From Flaviflexus huanghaiensis (GTDB taxonomy: Bacteria; Actinomycetota; Actinomycetes; Actinomycetales; Actinomycetaceae), in assembly GCF_014118685.1 (NCBI RefSeq), contig NZ_JACFAK010000005.1:62001-126000 (forward strand): 64,000 bases of DNA. Reading direction: 5' to 3'. This document shows positions 60,972 through 64,000 of this stretch, piece after piece. The first letter of the stretch is position 1. The number at the start of each line of letters is the position of its first letter. Position numbers and translations under genes: made by a program. The notes beneath the pieces are model-generated. The model ran no database searches. It saw only the letters and a list, made by a program, of their open reading frames with translations, and had not been told where the DNA came from.

Positions 60972-61550
60972 GTGCTGACAGGATTGATGGTTGCGGCGCT
61001 CGTAGGAATTGGCGGCGGCGGCGATTTTGTCGAACCCTCCTATCTTGACGATGTCATCTTCAGCGTGGCGGTACCGACCCGCTCGGAAGCGCCGTCTGCC
61101 GTGGAGAATCACGTCGAGGAGTTGATGGACGACTTCGAGATGACGTGGCACGAGGCCTACAGGTGGTACCTCGGCGAGGACAACCGCGAATTTGGCCTCC
61201 TTGACGTTGAGCAAAACTTCGCATCGATCTATGAAGGATTTAGTGCGCTCGAAGGCGAGCTGGTTGTCTGGGTATCTTCCCCCGCGAAGTCCGGCGGGAT
61301 TGTCGCCCTTCTCGGCGAGTACGATGTCGCCGCAGACGTCAGGCTCATGCCCACGGACGCCAAACCAGACCAGGTGGCGTATTCGTTTGTCACCGCGTAC
61401 GGGTGCGATGAGTACTACGGGGCCGAGCTCAACGAAGAGGAGACGGGTCTCGTCGTCCTCGCGAGATCACAGTACGCGGCGGACGCTGGCCCTGATCGCT
61501 TCGGCACCGTGATCGACGGTGTGACCGTCGAGTATCGATACCAAGAGTAA
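60972..61550 (+). CDS. Hypothetical exported or membrane-associated acidic protein
   Basis: The 192-residue product starts at a GTG after AGAGGAAG with a short hydrophobic stretch (L-T-G-L-M-V-A-A-L-V-G-I-G) that could be a weak signal sequence, followed by an acidic, soluble domain rich in Glu, Asp and Tyr ending E-Y-R-Y-Q-E. No family was recognised. The last 122 bases overlap the convergent RecQ-C-terminal-like frame, so at least one of the two 3' ends may be longer than functional. Confidence 0.65.
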   Translation: MLTGLMVAALVGIGGGGDFVEPSYLDDVIFSVAVPTRSEAPSAVENHVEELMDDFEMTWHEAYRWYLGEDNREFGLLDVEQNFASIYEGFSALEGELVVWVSSPAKSGGIVALLGEYDVAADVRLMPTDAKPDQVAYSFVTAYGCDEYYGAELNEEETGLVVLARSQYAADAGPDRFGTVIDGVTVEYRYQE

Positions 61551-62478
61551 ACGGGCGCACCGATAGCGCGCCTGCGCTTAGGAGAAGTTGACCCGAGACC
61601 GTCATCGTCCACCCCTCGCTCCAGGTCAGCCCGACAAGTAGGACGTGTCTGCCCGCTATCTGCCCCACGTCAACGAGCGCCGGGTCGAGCCTCAGCTGTG
61701 CGGCAAGCCTCTTCACGCGCGATGACGATTCCTCCGGACCGACCACTGGCTCAATGCCGGTCAGCTCGCCGGCATATTCTACGTTCAATAACCTGGCAAG
61801 ACCTCGCGCCGTGTGAACCGCCAGGACAGGGTGGCTCGGCTCTGGAGCCGCGACGATAGCCCCGATCTGCGTGCGTCCACGAAGCTGGTGCCAGGCGCCG
61901 ATGACATCGGCGCATGGAGGGCGTAGCTCGACAGGTAAGCCTCTGTCCGGCCCGTCGAGGCATGTGTCGACTGCTTCCCCCAAGCCGATGTCACGCCGAT
62001 CAGCCAGGGCCTTTCCCGGCAGAAGCCTGGACCCTGCGGGAAGGCGGAGGCCGGAGGGCCACGCGGCATGAGAGGGCAGGTCAACGCCAGCGCGCCAGCG
62101 CTCGTTGAGCACGGCCCGAATTCGGGCCTCTCGTACGGGATTCTTCTCAGGTGTGAGGGTGTCGAAGGGAATGATGGTGGCCGCATGATGAAGCGGTTCG
62201 CGCGTGGTCGTGAGGAATCCCCGGCTCGCCCCTGTCTCGACATCGTGCGCCGCGGCCTGGTGCTGACCGGGCACGGCCGGCGACAGTGGTGCGGAGCATT
62301 CCCGGCATACCTCGGCCATGATCTGAAATGGAATCTCGGAGTCGAGAACGATCTGCACAGGTCCACGCGACGACAGGATCGCGGAAATGAGGGCGGATAA
62401 CCGCCCGGGCAGAATATCGAGGGCCGACATGACGTGATCGTGCCACGCCGTCCGGTCAGAAAACGACCTCGGACTCAC
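61429..62478 (-). CDS. Orphan RecQ C-terminal (phosphoribosyltransferase-like) protein, possible remnant
   Basis: The 349-residue frame (333 if the ATG at 62430 is used) resembles only the C-terminal part of actinobacterial RecQ-type helicases: W-P-S-G near residue 145, then L-A-D-R-R-D-I-G-L-G, and V-L-L-V-G-L-T-W-S-E-G-W-T-M-T-V near residue 280, where full RecQ proteins have V-L-L-V-D-D-x-x-D-x-G-W-T. The helicase domains are absent, and the Asp pair of the PRPP-like loop is lost. Both 5' starts lack ribosome sites. About 40 residues at the end lie over the convergent neighbour. It may be a decayed gene or a stand-alone domain. Confidence 0.5.
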   Translation of the reverse strand: MSPRSFSDRTAWHDHVMSALDILPGRLSALISAILSSRGPVQIVLDSEIPFQIMAEVCRECSAPLSPAVPGQHQAAAHDVETGASRGFLTTTREPLHHAATIIPFDTLTPEKNPVREARIRAVLNERWRAGVDLPSHAAWPSGLRLPAGSRLLPGKALADRRDIGLGEAVDTCLDGPDRGLPVELRPPCADVIGAWHQLRGRTQIGAIVAAPEPSHPVLAVHTARGLARLLNVEYAGELTGIEPVVGPEESSSRVKRLAAQLRLDPALVDVGQIAGRHVLLVGLTWSEGWTMTVSGQLLLSAGALSVRPFTLGIDTRRSHRRSRCRSDQGQRPPRTVISRGRRDPSPLR

Positions 62479-62492
62479 ACCGGGTCATCCGC

Positions 62493-62498
62493 TACAGT
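62493..62498 (+). promoter_or_regulatory. -10 element of leaderless usp gene
   Basis: TACAGT ends seven bases before the GTG at 62506, with no ribosome site. Confidence 0.55.
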
Positions 62499-62505
62499 AG
62501 TGGCC

Positions 62506-63360
62506 GTGGCAGATGATCTTCCCATTGTCGTCGGCACTGACGGTTCGATCCGCGCACGATACGCGGTTCTTGAGGCAGCCCGGATAGCACGGACCCATTC
62601 GCTTCCCCTGCTCATCATCACCGCCCATTCGCCCCTTTTCGCGATCACGTCGTTCGATCCCGAGCCGACCGCCGACGAGATTGAGCGGCTAGAGACCATC
62701 CTGTCCGACTCAGAAGACGCGGTCCGCGACCGTTACCACGACGTGTCGATCGAACTCGGGTGGCGCGTCGGCGACCCGTCTGCGGTTCTCATCGAGGCGT
62801 CAAAGAATGCGACCGCGATCGTCGTCGGCGCCCGAGGCCAAGGCGCGATGCACCACATGCGAGTTGGCTCAGTGGCGACGAAGGTCGCCACCCTTGCCTA
62901 CTGTCCGGTCTTCGTCATGAGGTCTGGCGAGTTCAATCCCGATGGTCCCGTAACGGTCGGGCTGGCCCCCGAAGAGACGTCCCTGCGGGCGCTGGAATGC
63001 GGGCTCAAGGTGGCAGCGGCCGAGGGCACATCGCTTCGCGCTTTGCGGGCACACCAGCACGAGGCGGCCGGACTGTGCAACATGCTGGAAGGTGAACACA
63101 AAGAGTGGTTGCGGGGCGAGATTAAGAACTCGGTCGGGGACACTCAGAAGCAGTTTGATGAGGTCGCGCTTCAGCACCCGGACGTGACCGCCAGCTTCGT
63201 CCACATCCAAGCGCACGCCACGGACTCGCTCATCGACGCGTCCCGCATGTCTCGCCTCATTGTCATCGCACCGAATGGTCAGAGCCTGCAGGAAAGGACT
63301 CTTGGCTCGGTTGCTCTCGCCGTCCTTCATCACGCGCCCACTGTCCTCGTTGCCCGCTGA
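62506..63360 (+). CDS. Universal stress protein, tandem UspA domains
   Basis: The 284-residue product has two Usp folds. The first (about residues 5-145) has P-I-V-V-G-T-D-G-S near the start and the ATP-binding pattern V-V-G-A-R-G-Q-G-A near residue 106. The second (about 150-284) is more divergent and ends L-I-V-I-A-P-N-G-Q-S-L-Q-E-R-T-L-G-S. Tandem Usp proteins in actinobacteria bind ATP and respond to hypoxia or starvation. The GTG at 62506 is apparently leaderless; the frame is open to 62434. The gene is divergent from the RecQ-like frame. Confidence 0.88.
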   Translation: MADDLPIVVGTDGSIRARYAVLEAARIARTHSLPLLIITAHSPLFAITSFDPEPTADEIERLETILSDSEDAVRDRYHDVSIELGWRVGDPSAVLIEASKNATAIVVGARGQGAMHHMRVGSVATKVATLAYCPVFVMRSGEFNPDGPVTVGLAPEETSLRALECGLKVAAAEGTSLRALRAHQHEAAGLCNMLEGEHKEWLRGEIKNSVGDTQKQFDEVALQHPDVTASFVHIQAHATDSLIDASRMSRLIVIAPNGQSLQERTLGSVALAVLHHAPTVLVAR

Positions 63361-63425
63361 CGGAGTCCCGCTTCTTCGAGGCGCGGCCTGTCTGGACGCC
63401 GGTGTCGGGCGGCGCGGGCGTCTCG

Positions 63426-63431
63426 TAGAAT
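63426..63431 (+). promoter_or_regulatory. -10 element of leaderless hisC
   Basis: TAGAAT ends six bases before the GTG start of hisC; no ribosome site is seen. Confidence 0.6.
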
Positions 63432-63437
63432 GTACCG

Positions 63438-64000
63438 GTGACCATTCCTTACCGCCCTGCCCTTGCTGGCCTTGAACCGTACGGTGCTCCTCAGCTCGAT
63501 GTGCCCGTGACGCTCAACGTCAATGAGAACCCGTATTCGCCGAGCGAGGAGATGATCGCCGACATCGCCGCAGCTGTTGCCGACGCATCGAGAACCCTCA
63601 ATCGCTATCCCGATCGGGACTTTACGGCGCTGAGAGCAGATCTCGCCGACTACCTGGCAGCGGAGTCAGGCGTGCGCCTCGACCCTCAACAGGTGTGGGC
63701 GGCAAACGGGTCAAACGAGGTCATGCTCCACATCTTGTTGGCGTTTGCTGGTCCTGGCCGGACCGTCATGTCGTTCACCCCGACGTACTCGATGTATGTG
63801 GAGTATGCGAGGGACACCTTCTCCCAGTGGGAAACTTTGCCGCGAAAGGACGATTTCTCCCTCGATCTCGACGCGTTGCCCCGTGAGCTCGCCCGTGTCC
63901 GCCCCGCCGTCATTCTCCTCGCGAGCCCCAATAACCCGACGGGCACAGCGCTGTCGACCCATGAGCTGACGGCTGTCCTCGAAGCCGCGCGTGGCAATGG
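63438..64000 (+). CDS. hisC: Histidinol-phosphate aminotransferase, 5' part (truncated by window)
   Basis: The first 187 codons are present. They start at a GTG with I-P-Y-R-P-A-L-A and contain L-N-V-N-E-N-P-Y near residue 26, N-R-Y-P-D-R-D near residue 55, A-N-G-S-N-E near residue 89, T-Y-S-M-Y near residue 115 and S-P-N-N-P-T-G-T near residue 163. These are the class I/II PLP aminotransferase motifs of HisC. The PLP lysine lies beyond the window end. It transaminates imidazole-acetol phosphate in histidine synthesis; hisD lies upstream with three unrelated genes between. Confidence 0.93.
   Translation, partial: MTIPYRPALAGLEPYGAPQLDVPVTLNVNENPYSPSEEMIADIAAAVADASRTLNRYPDRDFTALRADLADYLAAESGVRLDPQQVWAANGSNEVMLHILLAFAGPGRTVMSFTPTYSMYVEYARDTFSQWETLPRKDDFSLDLDALPRELARVRPAVILLASPNNPTGTALSTHELTAVLEAARGN

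Noticed and set aside
1-64000. CRISPR arrays, insertion sequences, prophage genes or attachment sites
   Set aside because: No spaced direct repeats, transposase or integrase motifs or phage genes were seen. The single tRNA is followed by a terminator and a chromosomal gene, with no duplicated tRNA end.

Overview
The window is a continuous, GC-rich, chromosomal segment from an actinomycete (Actinomycetota). Several things point that way: an actinobacterial SAM-IV-type riboswitch, a DUF3097 gene next to hrcA, a leu leader peptide, many leaderless start codons placed 6-8 nt after a TANNNT -10 box, frequent GTG and TTG starts, and the orders nadD-rsfS-phosphoglycerate phosphatase, comEA-comEC-holA-rpsT-lepA-hemW and hrcA-dnaJ-rsmE-phoH-ybeY-CNNM-era-recO-uppS. 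An Actinomycetaceae-like host would fit, but the genus cannot be read from the sequence. There is no insertion sequence, prophage or CRISPR array.

Layout. 0-11 kb: the end of obg, proB, an ATPase-less sugar ABC uptake operon with a YesL-type protein, a SAM riboswitch controlling an unusual short luciferase-like protein, thioredoxin, proA, nadD, a hypothetical membrane protein, rsfS, a histidine phosphatase and tRNA-Ala(GGC). The sugar operon and LLM block separate proB from proA, which are often adjacent. 11-17 kb: a GNAT gene, then a leftward sulfur-handling operon (two mini zinc-ribbon proteins, thioredoxin, a persulfide-dioxygenase/rhodanese fusion, TauE/SafE, DUF4395, lipoprotein rhodanese, DUF302). 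It faces a CstR-type persulfide sensor, with two operator-like palindromes in the shared gap. 17-28 kb: an inositol phosphatase, a degenerate ADP-ribosylglycohydrolase, CopZ facing a Crp/Fnr regulator with an FNR-type box between them, NDH-2, an MntR-like regulator, purine nucleoside phosphorylase, a HAD phosphatase, redox proteins (thioredoxin-like, CPWA-type GST, VKOR) and HIT.

28-46 kb: leuS, aldose epimerase, a 740-bp gap with no gene, the DNA uptake and replication genes comEA-comEC-holA, rpsT, a PemK/MazF-like toxin, two membrane proteins, lepA with a coupled 26-aa membrane peptide, MOSC, trmB, hemW and a KstD-like flavoprotein. 46-64 kb: CIRCE-hrcA-dnaJ-rsmE-phoH-ybeY-CNNM-era in one tightly overlapping run, a membrane alpha/beta hydrolase, PP2C phosphatase and FHA/winged-helix protein, the leu leader with leuA, recO-uppS-hisD, a secreted hypothetical, an orphan RecQ-C-terminal-like protein, a tandem universal stress protein and the start of hisC.

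The most interesting pieces are the SAM-riboswitch/LLM unit with its extra short ORF, the CstR persulfide operon with paired mini zinc ribbons, a long palindrome inside proA that encodes the same 15-residue peptide on both strands, the orphan RecQ C-terminal protein, the pseudoenzyme-like ADP-ribosylglycohydrolase, and the widespread leaderless promoters. Most of the rest is ordinary housekeeping sequence.
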